Notes: generated from the sequence alone by a model not told the origin. A stretch of DNA of 52,975 bases from JAZDCJ01 sp036311985 (GCF_036311985.1 NZ_JAZDCJ010000043.1); one strand, 5' to 3'. Shown: positions 22,530 through 31,760, numbered from the stretch's first letter. A program made the numbers and translations.

Positions 22530-22728
22530 GGCTCTCCTCTCCAGAACCCTCAAGGGCTCTCCGGGTGCGCTTCGGGCCGCGTCCAGGCGGGAACGCCGGG
22601 CCCTCATCGGCCCCAGCCCGACGCCGGACGCCGGCCGGGTGCGGGGCCGCACCTGACGGGTCGGGTGCTTCCCGGCACCAATACTCTAGTGCCCGGCGTG
22701 GGAACGGGGGCGCCCGCACGCGGGCTCA

Positions 22729-22734
22729 TAGCCT
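22729..22734 (+). promoter_or_regulatory. -10 element TAGCCT (leaderless)
   Basis: TAGCCT ends six bases before the ATG at 22741. There is no RBS, so the transcript is probably leaderless. Confidence 0.6.
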
Positions 22735-22740
22735 AGAAGC

Positions 22741-23424
22741 ATGGCACAACAGCACCCTCGGCCCCCGCGCCGTCCGAGCCCCGCCGTGTACCGGAGGCGC
22801 CGGCTCGCCGCGGGAATCGTGCTGCTCGTGGTGCTGGGACTGCTGGTCTGGGCCGGCTTCGCTCTCGCCTCCCTCTTCTCCGGTTCCGACGACGGTCAGG
22901 GCGCCCCGCAGGGGTCCGGCACCTCGGCCCCGGGCAACGACCCGGACGGAACCGGGGGCGGCGCGTCGGAGAGCGGCGCCCCGGAAGGCTCGGCCCCGGC
23001 GTCGGACGCGGGGGAGCCGAGCGGGGCCCCGGAATCCCCGAGCTGCGTCGCGGGCGACGTCGTTGTCAGCGCCGAGACGGACCAGAGCGCCTACGGGGCC
23101 AACGAGAACCCCGTGCTGATCATGACCGTCGGCAACCAGGGCCAGGCGCCCTGCACGGTCAACGTCGGCACCGGGCAACAGGAGTTCCAGGTCCTCAGCG
23201 GTGACGACCGGATCTTCAACAGCAGCGACTGCCGGACCGAGCCCACCACCGTGGAGCTCGAGATCAAGCCCGGAGGCCAGGAGACCGCCCGCTTCACGTG
23301 GGAGCGCGTCCGCAGCGCCCCCGGCTGCGAGGCGGTCGCGACCAAGCCCCGCCCCGGCACCTATGTCTTCACGGCCAAGCTCGGCGAGCTGACGAGCAAC
23401 AAGGCGCCCTTCCAGTTGCGCTAG
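22741..23424 (+). CDS. Membrane-anchored extracytoplasmic protein, conserved position between mutY and disA
   Basis: This is a 227-residue protein with a basic cytoplasmic start, one transmembrane helix (about residues 24-45), a Ser/Gly/Pro/Glu-rich linker (about 46-100), and an extracellular beta-rich domain containing four cysteines (CVAGDVV, APCTVNV, SSDCRTEP, GCEAVA) that resembles an Ig-like fold. It lies between mutY and disA on the opposite strand, the same relative position and orientation as the membrane protein Rv3587c of M. tuberculosis, so it may be the same family. The function is unknown. Confidence 0.7.
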   Translation: MAQQHPRPPRRPSPAVYRRRRLAAGIVLLVVLGLLVWAGFALASLFSGSDDGQGAPQGSGTSAPGNDPDGTGGGASESGAPEGSAPASDAGEPSGAPESPSCVAGDVVVSAETDQSAYGANENPVLIMTVGNQGQAPCTVNVGTGQQEFQVLSGDDRIFNSSDCRTEPTTVELEIKPGGQETARFTWERVRSAPGCEAVATKPRPGTYVFTAKLGELTSNKAPFQLR

Positions 23425-23553
23425 AGCGCGTCCGGCGGGGACGCGCGGAGGCAATCGTCGCGGCTGCCCGTCCCGCCAGCCACGCCAGCCCCCGTCGCGG
23501 TCGCCGCGTCCAAGGCGGTCCGCCGCGCGCGGCCGGGCCCCGGCGTCGGAATC

Positions 23554-24627
23554 CTAGGAGAAGCGGTCCAGGAGGCTCGATTCGGCGATCCGCGAGAGCC
23601 CTTCACGGATGGTCCGGGCCCGCTGCTCGCCGATCCCGTCGACGTTCATGAGGTCCTCGATGTTGGCGGCCATGAGCCGCTGCAGCCCGTCGAAGCTCGC
23701 CACGAGCCGGTCGGCGACGGCGCGCGGCACGGCTTTGATCCCCGCGACGAGCCGGAAGCCCTTCGGGTGCACGATCGCCTCGAGCGAATCGGTGCCCGGC
23801 GTGACGCCGAGGACGGTGGCGATCCGGGACAGGTCGATCATCTCGGTCGAGGAGAACCCCTGCAGCCGCGCGAGCGCGGCGTCGATCTCCTGCTGCGAGT
23901 CCAGCTCCGCGTAGTCCCTGAGCAGCAGGTCGCTGCCGGGGCCCAGCCCCGCGCTGAGTTCGTCGAGCTGCAGGGCCAGGAGCCGGCCGTCGACGCCGAG
24001 CTCCAGGACGTACTGGGCGATCTCCTCGGAGATCCGGCGCACCATCTCCTGCCGCTGCAGGACCACGGCGACGTCGCGGACCGTGACCGTCGCCTCGATC
24101 TCCAGCGCCGAGAGCGTGGCGGTGACCTGGTCCAGGCGGTTGCGGTAGCGCTCGAGCGTCGCGAGGGCCTGGTTGGCGCGGGCGAGGACGGGCTCGGAGC
24201 CCTCCAGGACGTGGCGGATCCCCTGCACGTACACGGCGATGATCTGCATGGACTGGGAGACGGAGATGACGGGCAGCCCGGTCTGGATGGCCACGCGCTC
24301 GGCCGTGCGGTGGCGCGTGCCCGACTCCTGCGTGGGGATCGTGTGGTCCGGGACCAGCTGCACGGCCGCCTTGAGGATGTTGGAGGCGTCCTTGTCGCAG
24401 ACGATCGCACCGTCCATCTTGGCGAGCTCGCGCAGCCGCGTCGGGGTGAACGGGATGTCGATGTCGAAGCCGCCCGAGCAGATGGAGTCCACGACCCGGT
24501 CGGAGCCGAGGACGATCAGCGCGCCGGTGCGCCCCCTCAGGATGCGCTCGAGTCCGTCGCGCAGATGGGTGCCGGGCGCGACTCGGGCGAGGGTCGTCCG
24601 CAGCGCGTCTTCGGGGCTCTTGGCCAT
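23554..24627 (-). CDS. disA: DNA integrity scanning diadenylate cyclase DisA
   Basis: This 357-residue protein makes cyclic di-AMP from two ATP and scans DNA for branched lesions. The N-terminal DAC domain shows the catalytic DGA (72-74) and RHR (105-107) motifs. A helical spine follows, then a C-terminal helix-hairpin-helix domain (MNVDGIGEQRARTIREGL) that binds DNA junctions. The ATG at 24627 follows AAGGA. It lies 70 bases after radA on the same strand; in Mycobacterium smegmatis RadA binds and inhibits DisA, so the pairing is meaningful. A possible own -10 (TACGAT, 24658-24663) suggests independent expression. Confidence 0.96.
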   Translation of the reverse strand: MAKSPEDALRTTLARVAPGTHLRDGLERILRGRTGALIVLGSDRVVDSICSGGFDIDIPFTPTRLRELAKMDGAIVCDKDASNILKAAVQLVPDHTIPTQESGTRHRTAERVAIQTGLPVISVSQSMQIIAVYVQGIRHVLEGSEPVLARANQALATLERYRNRLDQVTATLSALEIEATVTVRDVAVVLQRQEMVRRISEEIAQYVLELGVDGRLLALQLDELSAGLGPGSDLLLRDYAELDSQQEIDAALARLQGFSSTEMIDLSRIATVLGVTPGTDSLEAIVHPKGFRLVAGIKAVPRAVADRLVASFDGLQRLMAANIEDLMNVDGIGEQRARTIREGLSRIAESSLLDRFS

Positions 24628-24670
24628 GGTGGTTGTCCTTCCGGGGCGGCTACCACCATCGTAGGGGGAA

Positions 24671-24684
24671 GGGTACGACGCCGG
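24671..24684 (+). repeat. Dispersed 14-mer GGGTACGACGCCGG between radA and disA
   Basis: This copy occupies the short gap between the radA stop and the disA promoter region. The function is unknown. Confidence 0.7.
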
Positions 24685-24697
24685 ACGCCGCGCGCGC

Positions 24698-26092
24698 CTA
24701 TCCTTCCTGCTCCCCGCCGGGGAAGGCGATCTCGAGGGCCTCGTTGAGCGTGCCGACCTCCTTGACGCGGAAGCCCTCGGGGACGGTGCCGGGGCCGTTG
24801 GGGGAGGCGGGGACGATCGCGTACCCGAAGCCGAGCCGCTCGGCCTCGGTGATCCGGCGAGAGATGTCCGGGACGGGGCGGACCTCGCCGGCGAGGCCGA
24901 CCTCGCCGAACACCACCATCCGCGAGGAGAGCGGGCGGTCCATCCGCGCCCCGGCGACGGCCAGCGCGGCCGCGAGATCGACGGCCGGCTCGGCGAGGCG
25001 CACGCCGCCGACCGTGGCGACGTAGGAGTCCTGGCTGGACAGGTCCAGGCCGGCCCGGCTCTGCAGAACGGCCAGGACCATCGCCGTGCGGGAGGAGTCC
25101 AGTCCGCTCGTGGCCCGGCGCGGCTGGGCGGTGGAGGACTTGGCGATGAGGGCCTGGACCTCGGCGACGAGTGGGCGCCGGCCCTCCACGGTGACCGTGA
25201 TGCACGTGCCGGAGACCGGTTCACGGGTCCGGGTCACGAACAGCCCGCTGGGATCGGCGAGCCCCTCGATGCCGGTCTCGGTGAGGTCGAAGCAGCCCAC
25301 CTCGTCCGTCGGACCGTAGCGGTTCTTGACGGCCCGCAGCAGGCGCAGGCGGGAGTGGCGCTCGCCGTCGAACTGGCAGACCACGTCCACGAGGTGCTCG
25401 AGGAGGCGCGGTCCCGCGATCGAGCCCTCCTTCGTGACGTGGCCGACGAGCAGCGTGGCCATGTGCCGCTTCTTCGCGGCGTTGATCAGGGAGGCTGCGA
25501 CCTCGCGGACCTGGGTGACGCCGCCGGCCGCGCCCTCGACCTCGGACGAGGAGAGCGTCTGCACGGAGTCCACGATGAGCAGGTCCGGGGCGAGCCGCTC
25601 CACTTGTCCGAGCGCGATCCCGAGGTCCGTCTCGGCGGTCAGGTGCAGCGTGTCCGCGAGTGCCCCGATGCGATCGGCCCGCATGCGCACCTGGGCCGCT
25701 GACTCCTCGCCCGTGACGTAGAGGACGCGGCGCCCGCCGCGGGCCGTCCGAGCCGCGACGTCCAGCAGCAGCGTGGACTTGCCGACGCCCGGTTCGCCCG
25801 CCAGCAGGATCACCGCCCCGGGGACGAGGCCGCCGCCGAGGACGCGGTCCAGCTCGCCCACGCCCGTGGGGCGGTAGCCGGCCGCCGTCGCGTCGACGTC
25901 GCCGATCGCGGGGGCGGGATGGGCGATCACCGTCGCCGGCGTCGTCCGGGCGACCGTCTGGCCCGTCTCCTCGACCGTTCCCCACGCCTGGCACTCGCCG
26001 CAGCGGCCGACCCACTTCACGGTGGTCCAGCCGCACTCGGTGCAGCGGTAGCCGGAAGCGGGCTTGGTGCGCGTGGAGGACTTCGTGGCCAT
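24698..26092 (-). CDS. radA: DNA repair protein RadA (Sms)
   Basis: This is a 464-residue recombination ATPase that promotes branch migration of recombination intermediates. In order: an N-terminal C4 zinc finger (C17, C20, C31, C34), a RecA-like core with Walker A GEPGVGKS (about 99-106), the RadA-specific KNRYG motif (usually KNRFG) and a C-terminal Lon-protease-like domain. The ATG at 26092 is supported by a TAGCCT -10 ending eight bases upstream. It is the first gene of the radA-disA pair. One copy of the dispersed word lies inside it (25936-25945). Confidence 0.96.
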   Translation of the reverse strand: MATKSSTRTKPASGYRCTECGWTTVKWVGRCGECQAWGTVEETGQTVARTTPATVIAHPAPAIGDVDATAAGYRPTGVGELDRVLGGGLVPGAVILLAGEPGVGKSTLLLDVAARTARGGRRVLYVTGEESAAQVRMRADRIGALADTLHLTAETDLGIALGQVERLAPDLLIVDSVQTLSSSEVEGAAGGVTQVREVAASLINAAKKRHMATLLVGHVTKEGSIAGPRLLEHLVDVVCQFDGERHSRLRLLRAVKNRYGPTDEVGCFDLTETGIEGLADPSGLFVTRTREPVSGTCITVTVEGRRPLVAEVQALIAKSSTAQPRRATSGLDSSRTAMVLAVLQSRAGLDLSSQDSYVATVGGVRLAEPAVDLAAALAVAGARMDRPLSSRMVVFGEVGLAGEVRPVPDISRRITEAERLGFGYAIVPASPNGPGTVPEGFRVKEVGTLNEALEIAFPGGEQEG

Positions 26093-26100
26093 GGGTCACA

Positions 26101-26106
26101 AGGCTA
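26101..26106 (-). promoter_or_regulatory. -10 element TAGCCT of radA (leaderless)
   Basis: On the minus strand TAGCCT ends eight bases before the ATG at 26092, so transcription should start at or within a base or two of the start codon. Confidence 0.6.
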
Positions 26107-26157
26107 GCCGCTGGCCCCGACGATTGGGGGCGCGGGCGCGGCTGGCGGCCCCGGCGG

Positions 26158-27291
26158 TCAGGACCGGAGGCGCGGCAGGTAGCCCGCGGCCTCCTCGTTG
26201 TCGAGGCCCGCCGCCTCGAGCAGGTCCACGAGCATCGGGCGCAGCAGGAGCACGATCCCCTCGCCTTGGAGGCCCGAGACGCCGAAGGCCTCCGGACTCA
26301 GGCGCGCAGCCGAGGAGGCGAGCTCCTTGCGGGCCCCGTGCTCGGCCCGGTCGCGAGCCGGCTGGCTCGGTTCGACGACGGAGCGGCCCAGGGTGTCGAC
26401 GCCGTCGGCGACCTCGTCGAGGAACTGGGAGAGCGCGTCGATGGCCTCGTCGCTTAGCGCCGCGTGCGTGATCACGGAGGTGAGCCGGCGCGTGAAGACG
26501 CGGGAGTTGCGGACGGCCAGGTCGGTCTTGTCCGCGAGCCGGGCGAGCCGCTCCACCTCCCCGCGCTGGCTGCGGTAGGCGGGGGAGAGCGTCGCGATCT
26601 CGCGCGCCCCGCGCATCGAGGAGGGCAGGGCGTCCATGAGCTGCTGGGTGCCCCGGGCCCGGATCAGCGCGTGCCAGGCCCGTGTCGAGTCGGAGGCGCG
26701 CAGGGCCGCCGAGGAGTCGCGCAGGACGCCGGCGAGCTCCTCGAGCAGGGCGCGCAGCTCCCGGGCGGGCTCGCGGCGCGGGTTCCGCGGCGTCAGCGCG
26801 GCGATCACGAGCGCGAACACGCCGCCGATGATCGCGTCGGCGCTGCGGGCGAACACGCCGTCGGCCGGGGCGGGCAGCAGGACCACGAGGAGGGACTGCA
26901 GGCCCATCTGCGTCGTGAAGATCGTGCCGCTGTCCAGGAACCGCGCGATGACGAGGGAGACGAGGAGGACGGCCGCGGCCTGCAGTGGGCCCGTGCCCAG
27001 GACGTGGAGGAGCAGGTCCCCCACGAGGATCCCGAGGGTGCAGCCAAGGGCGACCTCGATGGTGCGGCGCGTATGGGTGTCGCGGCCGAATCCGAGGGCG
27101 ATCATCGCCGACGTCGCGGCAAACAACGGCCCCGCATGCCCGAGGACCTCCTCGGCGAACCAGTACGCGCCGACGGCGCACACCGTGATCTGCACGATCT
27201 TGAGCGAGGAGGACTTGACGCGCAGCGCGCCGACGACGGTCCTGCGGCGCAGGAAGCGCCACGCGCTGCGCAGGGGCCGGGGGCGGGTCAT
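26158..27291 (-). CDS. FUSC / aromatic-acid exporter-like membrane protein
   Basis: This is a 377-residue protein. About six transmembrane helices occupy residues of about 20-165 (for example FAATSAMIALGF, GCTLGILVGDLLLHVL, AAAVLLVSLVIARFL, ADAIIGGVFALVIAAL), followed by a long soluble helical C-terminal domain. This is the layout of the FUSC and aromatic-acid exporter group, but the substrate is unknown. The ATG at 27291 is preferred; an upstream in-frame start at 27333 is less likely. A CAGACT sequence six bases before the ATG could be a leaderless -10. The gene is divergent from pstS. Confidence 0.75.
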   Translation of the reverse strand: MTRPRPLRSAWRFLRRRTVVGALRVKSSSLKIVQITVCAVGAYWFAEEVLGHAGPLFAATSAMIALGFGRDTHTRRTIEVALGCTLGILVGDLLLHVLGTGPLQAAAVLLVSLVIARFLDSGTIFTTQMGLQSLLVVLLPAPADGVFARSADAIIGGVFALVIAALTPRNPRREPARELRALLEELAGVLRDSSAALRASDSTRAWHALIRARGTQQLMDALPSSMRGAREIATLSPAYRSQRGEVERLARLADKTDLAVRNSRVFTRRLTSVITHAALSDEAIDALSQFLDEVADGVDTLGRSVVEPSQPARDRAEHGARKELASSAARLSPEAFGVSGLQGEGIVLLLRPMLVDLLEAAGLDNEEAAGYLPRLRS

Positions 27292-27390
27292 GAAACCAGT
27301 CTGGCACGCGGGCCGCGCCGTGACGGGAATCACCGCCGCCCCCCACTACCGCCGAATGCCGCGGCAAACCAGCCCCTCCGCGCGGAAAAG

Positions 27391-27430
27391 GTTCAAAATG
27401 CCAGTTCCGTTCACCCCCCGTTCACTTTCG
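27391..27430 (+). promoter_or_regulatory. PHO box (PhoP-type direct repeats)
   Basis: GTTCACCCCCC (27409-27419) is followed immediately by GTTCACTTTCG (27420-27430), two 11-base direct repeats of the GTTCAC type bound by PhoP in Streptomyces. A third GTTCA unit lies at 27391. A possible -10 follows (TACCTT, 27459-27464). This site should switch the pst genes on when phosphate is scarce. Confidence 0.75.
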
Positions 27431-27578
27431 GCGGAAGGTTCCGTTACCTCGCGCCCCTACCTTCAAGTACGGAGCGCGACGGCGAACACCGCACCGCGCC
27501 GGCCCGGAGCACGTGGTTGCCCGGCATCCACCACTGACGGGGACCCGTTCCCCCCGAGCACTCGACGAAGGAAAACTC

Positions 27579-28703
27579 GTGAAGGTTACCCGCTTCGGCC
27601 AAGCAGCCGTTGTCCTGTCCGTCGCCGCCCTGGCCCTGACCGCCTGCGGCTCCGACAACGCCACCGGCGCTCCCGCCACGACCCCCGCCGCCGGCGGCTC
27701 CGAGGCGCCCGTCTCCGCGGTCACCGGCACCCTCACCGGCGTCGGCGCCTCCGCGCAGAACGCCGCCATGGACGCCTGGAAGGTCGGCTTCTCCGCCGCC
27801 CACAGCGGCGCCAGCGTGCAGTACTCCCCGGACGGCTCCGGTGCCGGCCGCAAGGCCTTCCTGGCCGGCGCCGCGCAGTTCGCCGGCTCCGACGCCTCCC
27901 TGAAGGACGACGAGTACGAGGAGGCCAAGCAGGTCTGCGGCCCCGACGGCGCCTTCAACATCCCGGCCTACATCTCCCCGATCGCCGTCGCCTACAACCT
28001 CGAGGGCGTCGACGAGCTGAAGCTCGATGCCGAGACGATCGCCAAGATCTTCAAGCAGGAGATCACCACCTGGAACGATCCCGCGATCGCCGCGCACAAC
28101 GAGGGCGTCGAGCTGCCGGACACCGCCATCACGGTCGTCCACCGGAACGACGAGTCCGGCACCACCGAGAACTTCACCGAGTACCTCGAGCAGGCCGCAG
28201 GCGATGCGTGGGGCTTCGAGGCCTCCGGCGAGTGGCCGTCCGACATCCAGGCCGAGAACGCCAAGGGCACCTCCGGCGTCGTCTCGACCGCCTCCTCGAC
28301 CGCCGGCGCGATCACCTACGCCGACGCCTCTGCCGTCGGCAACCTGGGCACCGTCAGCGTCAAGGTCGGCGAGGACTACACCAAGCTCTCCTCCGAGGCC
28401 GCCGCCAAGGCCGTCGAGGCCGCCACCCCGGTCGAGGGCCGCGCCGACATCGACATGTCCCTGGTCCTGGACCGCAACACCTCCGAGTCGGGCGCCTACC
28501 CGATCGTCCTCGTGAGCTACCACATCTACTGCACGAGCTACAAGGACCAGGCGACGGTCGACCTCGTCAAGGCCTTCGGCGAGTACATCGTCTCCGAGCA
28601 GGGCCAGCAGGACGCCGCGGAGTCGGCCGGAAGCGCCGCGCTCTCGGAGACCCTGCGCGAGAAGGCGATCGCCGCCATCGAGACCATCACGGTCGCTTCC
28701 TAG
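27579..28703 (+). CDS. pstS: Phosphate ABC transporter substrate-binding protein PstS
   Basis: This is a 374-residue lipoprotein that captures inorganic phosphate outside the membrane for PstCAB. The signal peptide ends in the lipobox LTAC (about residue 20), followed by an Ala/Thr/Pro-rich linker and the PstS fold with phosphate-binding segments GVGASAQN, HRNDESGTTENF and GTSGVVST. The GTG start at 27579 follows GAAGGAAAA. It is the first gene of pstSCAB, behind a PHO box. A 14-bp hairpin in the 160-base gap before pstC may raise pstS above the other genes. One dispersed word occurs inside it (28273). Confidence 0.96.
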   Translation: MKVTRFGQAAVVLSVAALALTACGSDNATGAPATTPAAGGSEAPVSAVTGTLTGVGASAQNAAMDAWKVGFSAAHSGASVQYSPDGSGAGRKAFLAGAAQFAGSDASLKDDEYEEAKQVCGPDGAFNIPAYISPIAVAYNLEGVDELKLDAETIAKIFKQEITTWNDPAIAAHNEGVELPDTAITVVHRNDESGTTENFTEYLEQAAGDAWGFEASGEWPSDIQAENAKGTSGVVSTASSTAGAITYADASAVGNLGTVSVKVGEDYTKLSSEAAAKAVEAATPVEGRADIDMSLVLDRNTSESGAYPIVLVSYHIYCTSYKDQATVDLVKAFGEYIVSEQGQQDAAESAGSAALSETLREKAIAAIETITVAS

Positions 28704-28753
28704 CCAAGCACCCCACGTCAATGCTTGAGTAGGTAGACGACGCAGCGCCGCCG

Positions 28754-28787
28754 CCTCCGCCCCGTGGCCACCACCACGGGGCGGAGG
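28754..28787 (+). terminator. Intercistronic hairpin between pstS and pstC
   Basis: A perfect 14-bp GC-rich stem (28754-28767 with 28774-28787) has a six-base loop and no T tract. It probably acts as a partial terminator or as an mRNA-stabilising end that favours pstS over pstCAB. Confidence 0.6.
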
Positions 28788-28863
28788 TGCGGCACCCCCT
28801 CAACGCAGCGGCGCCCTCCGATCCCCCGGGGCGGCCGCCGCCCAACACGACCGAAGGGTCACC

Positions 28864-29796
28864 ATGTCCACCAGCGCGCTCACCCGCGGTGAGAAGTCGG
28901 GCCAGGCCGGAGACAAGGTCTTCTCCACGGCCTCCATGTCCGCCGGCATCCTCATCCTCGTCACCCTCTTCGCCGTCGCCGCCTTCCTCTTTGCGCAAGC
29001 CGTCCCCGTCTTCCAGGCGGACGCCGAGGACGTGTCCGGCGGCAACGGATTCGCCAGCTACATCTTCCCGATCGTCATCGGCACGATCATCGCCGCCGCG
29101 ATCGCCCTGGTCATCGCGACCCCCGTGGGCATCGGCGTCGCCCTCTTCATCTCCCACTACGCCCCCCGGCGCCTCGCCGCGGGGCTCGGCTACGTGATCG
29201 ACCTGCTGGCCGCGATCCCCTCCGTCATCTACGGCGCCTGGGGCTACATGGTCCTCGCTCCCGCTCTCGTGCCGGGCTACGTCTGGCTCGCCGAGAACCT
29301 CGGCTGGATCCCGATCTTCGAAGGACCGGCCAGCCAGACCGGCAAGACCATGCTCACGGCGGGCATCGTCCTCGCCGTCATGGTCCTGCCCATCATCACC
29401 TCGCTCTCCCGCGAGATCTTCCTGCAGACGCCCAAGCTGCACGAGGAGGCCGCCCTGGCCCTCGGCGCCACGCGCTGGGAGATGATCACCATGGCCGTCA
29501 TCCCGTTCGCGCGGCCCGGCATCATCTCCGCCGTGATGCTCGGCCTCGGCCGCGCCCTGGGCGAGACCATGGCCGTCGCGCTCGTGCTCTCCACCGGCGG
29601 GCTCATCCCGTCGCTGATCAAGACGGGCAACCAGACCATCGCCGCCGAGATCGCCCTGAACTTCCCGGAGGCGTTCGGCCTCCGCCTGGCCGAGCTGATC
29701 GCCGCCGGCCTGGTCCTCTTCGTCATCACCCTCGCCGTGAACATGATCGCCCGTTGGATCATCAGCCGGCACAAGGAATTCTCGGGAGCCAACTGA
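28864..29796 (+). CDS. pstC: Phosphate ABC transporter permease PstC
   Basis: This is a 310-residue inner-membrane permease with six predicted transmembrane helices. It carries the cytoplasmic EAA loop (EEAALALGATRWEMITMAVIPFARPG) that contacts the ATPase PstB. It forms the phosphate channel with PstA. The ATG follows CGAAGGGTC. Its stop overlaps the start of pstA by one base, so translation is coupled. Confidence 0.95.
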   Translation: MSTSALTRGEKSGQAGDKVFSTASMSAGILILVTLFAVAAFLFAQAVPVFQADAEDVSGGNGFASYIFPIVIGTIIAAAIALVIATPVGIGVALFISHYAPRRLAAGLGYVIDLLAAIPSVIYGAWGYMVLAPALVPGYVWLAENLGWIPIFEGPASQTGKTMLTAGIVLAVMVLPIITSLSREIFLQTPKLHEEAALALGATRWEMITMAVIPFARPGIISAVMLGLGRALGETMAVALVLSTGGLIPSLIKTGNQTIAAEIALNFPEAFGLRLAELIAAGLVLFVITLAVNMIARWIISRHKEFSGAN

Positions 29797-30899
29797 TGAG
29801 CAACGCCACCCTGACCTCGCAGCGCAACTCCCTCGCCAAGGGCCGCCTCCCGCGGTGGGCCGTTCCCGCCGTCCTGGGCGGTGCCCTCGTGCTCGGCGCG
29901 GCCCTGTCCACGCTCGGCGGCTTCAGCATCGCCACCTTTCTGATCTACACCGCGGTCCTGTTCGTCGCCGCGGCCACGATCACCACGACCGTCGTCGAGG
30001 GGCGGCGCCAGGGCACGAACGCCTTCGCCAAGTACCTCGTCTACGGGGCATTCATCCTCGCGGTGATCCCGCTCGTGTCCGTGATCGTCACGGTCCTCGC
30101 CCGCGGCGTGCCCGGCCTGACGCCCGAGTTCCTCTTCACGTCCATGAACGGCATGACCGGCGCGGTGGACAACGCCTCGGTCGAGAACGGCACCCCGGTG
30201 CTCGGCGGCGCCTACCACGCCGTCGTCGGCACCCTGCTCATCACCCTGTGGGCCACGCTGATCTCCGTGCCCGTCGGCATGCTGACCGCGATCTACCTCG
30301 TCGAGTACGGGCAGGGCAAGTCGCTCTCCCGCGGCATCACGTTCTTCGTGGACGTCATGACGGGCATCCCCTCGATCGTCGCGGGCCTCTTCGCGGCCGC
30401 GCTCTTCGCGGTCATCCTCGGCCCGACGGCCCGCATGGGCATCGTCGCCGCCGTCGCCCTCTCGGTCCTCATGATCCCCACCGTGGTCCGTTCCACGGAG
30501 GAGATGCTCAAGATCGTCCCGAACGAGCTGCGCGAGGCGTCCTATGCCCTCGGGGTGCGCAAGTGGCGCACCATCACCAAGGTGGTCATTCCGACGGCGA
30601 TCTCCGGCATCGCGTCGGGCGTCACCCTCGCGATCGCCCGGGTCATCGGCGAGACGGCCCCGATCCTGGTCACGGCCGGCCTCGCGAGCAGCATCAACTG
30701 GAACGTTTTCGCGAACTGGATGGCCACGCTGCCGACGTTCATCTACTACCAGATCCTCACCCCGACCTCCCCGACGAACATCGATCCGAGCGCCCAGCGC
30801 GCCTGGGCCGCGGCCCTGCTGCTGATCCTGATCGTCATGCTCCTGAACCTCGTGGCCCGGCTCGTGGCCCGCGTCTTCGCCCCCAAGACCGGCCGCTAG
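29796..30899 (+). CDS. pstA: Phosphate ABC transporter permease PstA
   Basis: This is a 367-residue permease partner of PstC with about six transmembrane helices and an EAA loop (REASYALGVRKWRTITKVVIPTAISG). The ATG at 29796 overlaps the pstC TGA (TGATG) and has GGGAG upstream; the frame is open earlier but inside pstC. An extended N-terminal part of about 80 residues with two extra hydrophobic segments is typical of actinobacterial PstA. Confidence 0.95.
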   Translation: MSNATLTSQRNSLAKGRLPRWAVPAVLGGALVLGAALSTLGGFSIATFLIYTAVLFVAAATITTTVVEGRRQGTNAFAKYLVYGAFILAVIPLVSVIVTVLARGVPGLTPEFLFTSMNGMTGAVDNASVENGTPVLGGAYHAVVGTLLITLWATLISVPVGMLTAIYLVEYGQGKSLSRGITFFVDVMTGIPSIVAGLFAAALFAVILGPTARMGIVAAVALSVLMIPTVVRSTEEMLKIVPNELREASYALGVRKWRTITKVVIPTAISGIASGVTLAIARVIGETAPILVTAGLASSINWNVFANWMATLPTFIYYQILTPTSPTNIDPSAQRAWAAALLLILIVMLLNLVARLVARVFAPKTGR

Positions 30900-30928
30900 G
30901 CCCCCGCACACCCGAAGGAACACTTCAC

Positions 30929-31708
30929 ATGTCCAAGCGCATCGACGTCAAAGACCTCAACGTCTACTACGGCAAGTTCCTCGCCGTGGAGGGCGTCAAC
31001 ATCAACATCGACGCACGCTCCGTGACGGCCTTCATCGGCCCGTCCGGCTGCGGCAAGTCGACCTTCCTCCGCACCCTGAACCGCATGCACGAGGTCATCC
31101 CGGGCGCCACGGTCGAAGGGGACGTCCTGCTCGACGGCGACAACCTCTACGGTTCCGGCGTGGACCCGGTGACCGTGCGCAGCCAGATCGGCATGGTCTT
31201 CCAGCGCCCCAACCCGTTCCCGACGATGTCCATCCGCGACAACGTGCTGGCCGGGGTCAAGCTCAATGCCCGGCGCATCAGCAAGGCCGACGCCGACGAG
31301 CTCGTGGAGCGCTCGCTGCAGGGCGCCAACCTGTGGAACGAGGTCAAGGACCGCCTCGACAAGCCCGGCTCCGGCCTCTCGGGCGGCCAGCAGCAGCGCC
31401 TGTGCATCGCCCGCACGATCGCGGTCAAGCCCGACGTGATCCTCATGGACGAGCCCTGCTCCGCCCTGGACCCGATCTCCACGCTCGCGATCGAGGACCT
31501 CATCAACGAGCTCAAGAGCGAGTACACCGTGGTGATCGTGACCCACAACATGCAGCAGGCCGCCCGCGTCTCCGACAAGACGGCGTTCTTCAACATCGCC
31601 GGCACCGGCAAGCCCGGCAAGCTCATCGAGTACGACGACACGACCACGATCTTCAACAACCCCTCGGTCAAGGCGACCGAGGACTACGTCTCCGGCCGCT
31701 TCGGATAG
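30929..31708 (+). CDS. pstB: Phosphate ABC transporter ATP-binding protein PstB
   Basis: This is a 259-residue ATPase that powers PstCA. It has Walker A GPSGCGKST (about residues 36-44), Q-loop (FQRPNPFP), signature LSGGQQQR, Walker B VILMDEPCSALD and the H-loop His in VTHNMQQ. It closes the pstSCAB operon. No phoU follows; the only PhoU-like gene nearby is the DUF47 gene of the facing Pit locus. Confidence 0.97.
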   Translation: MSKRIDVKDLNVYYGKFLAVEGVNINIDARSVTAFIGPSGCGKSTFLRTLNRMHEVIPGATVEGDVLLDGDNLYGSGVDPVTVRSQIGMVFQRPNPFPTMSIRDNVLAGVKLNARRISKADADELVERSLQGANLWNEVKDRLDKPGSGLSGGQQQRLCIARTIAVKPDVILMDEPCSALDPISTLAIEDLINELKSEYTVVIVTHNMQQAARVSDKTAFFNIAGTGKPGKLIEYDDTTTIFNNPSVKATEDYVSGRFG

Positions 31709-31720
31709 GCCGTCCACGCG

Positions 31721-31750
31721 TCCCCCGGCCGACGAACGGCGGCCGGGGGA
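31721..31750 (+). terminator. Hairpin after pstB
   Basis: A perfect 11-bp GC stem (31721-31731 with 31740-31750) and eight-base loop lie 12 bases after the pstB stop. There is no T tract. Confidence 0.55.
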
Positions 31751-31760
31751 GGCCCTGAAG

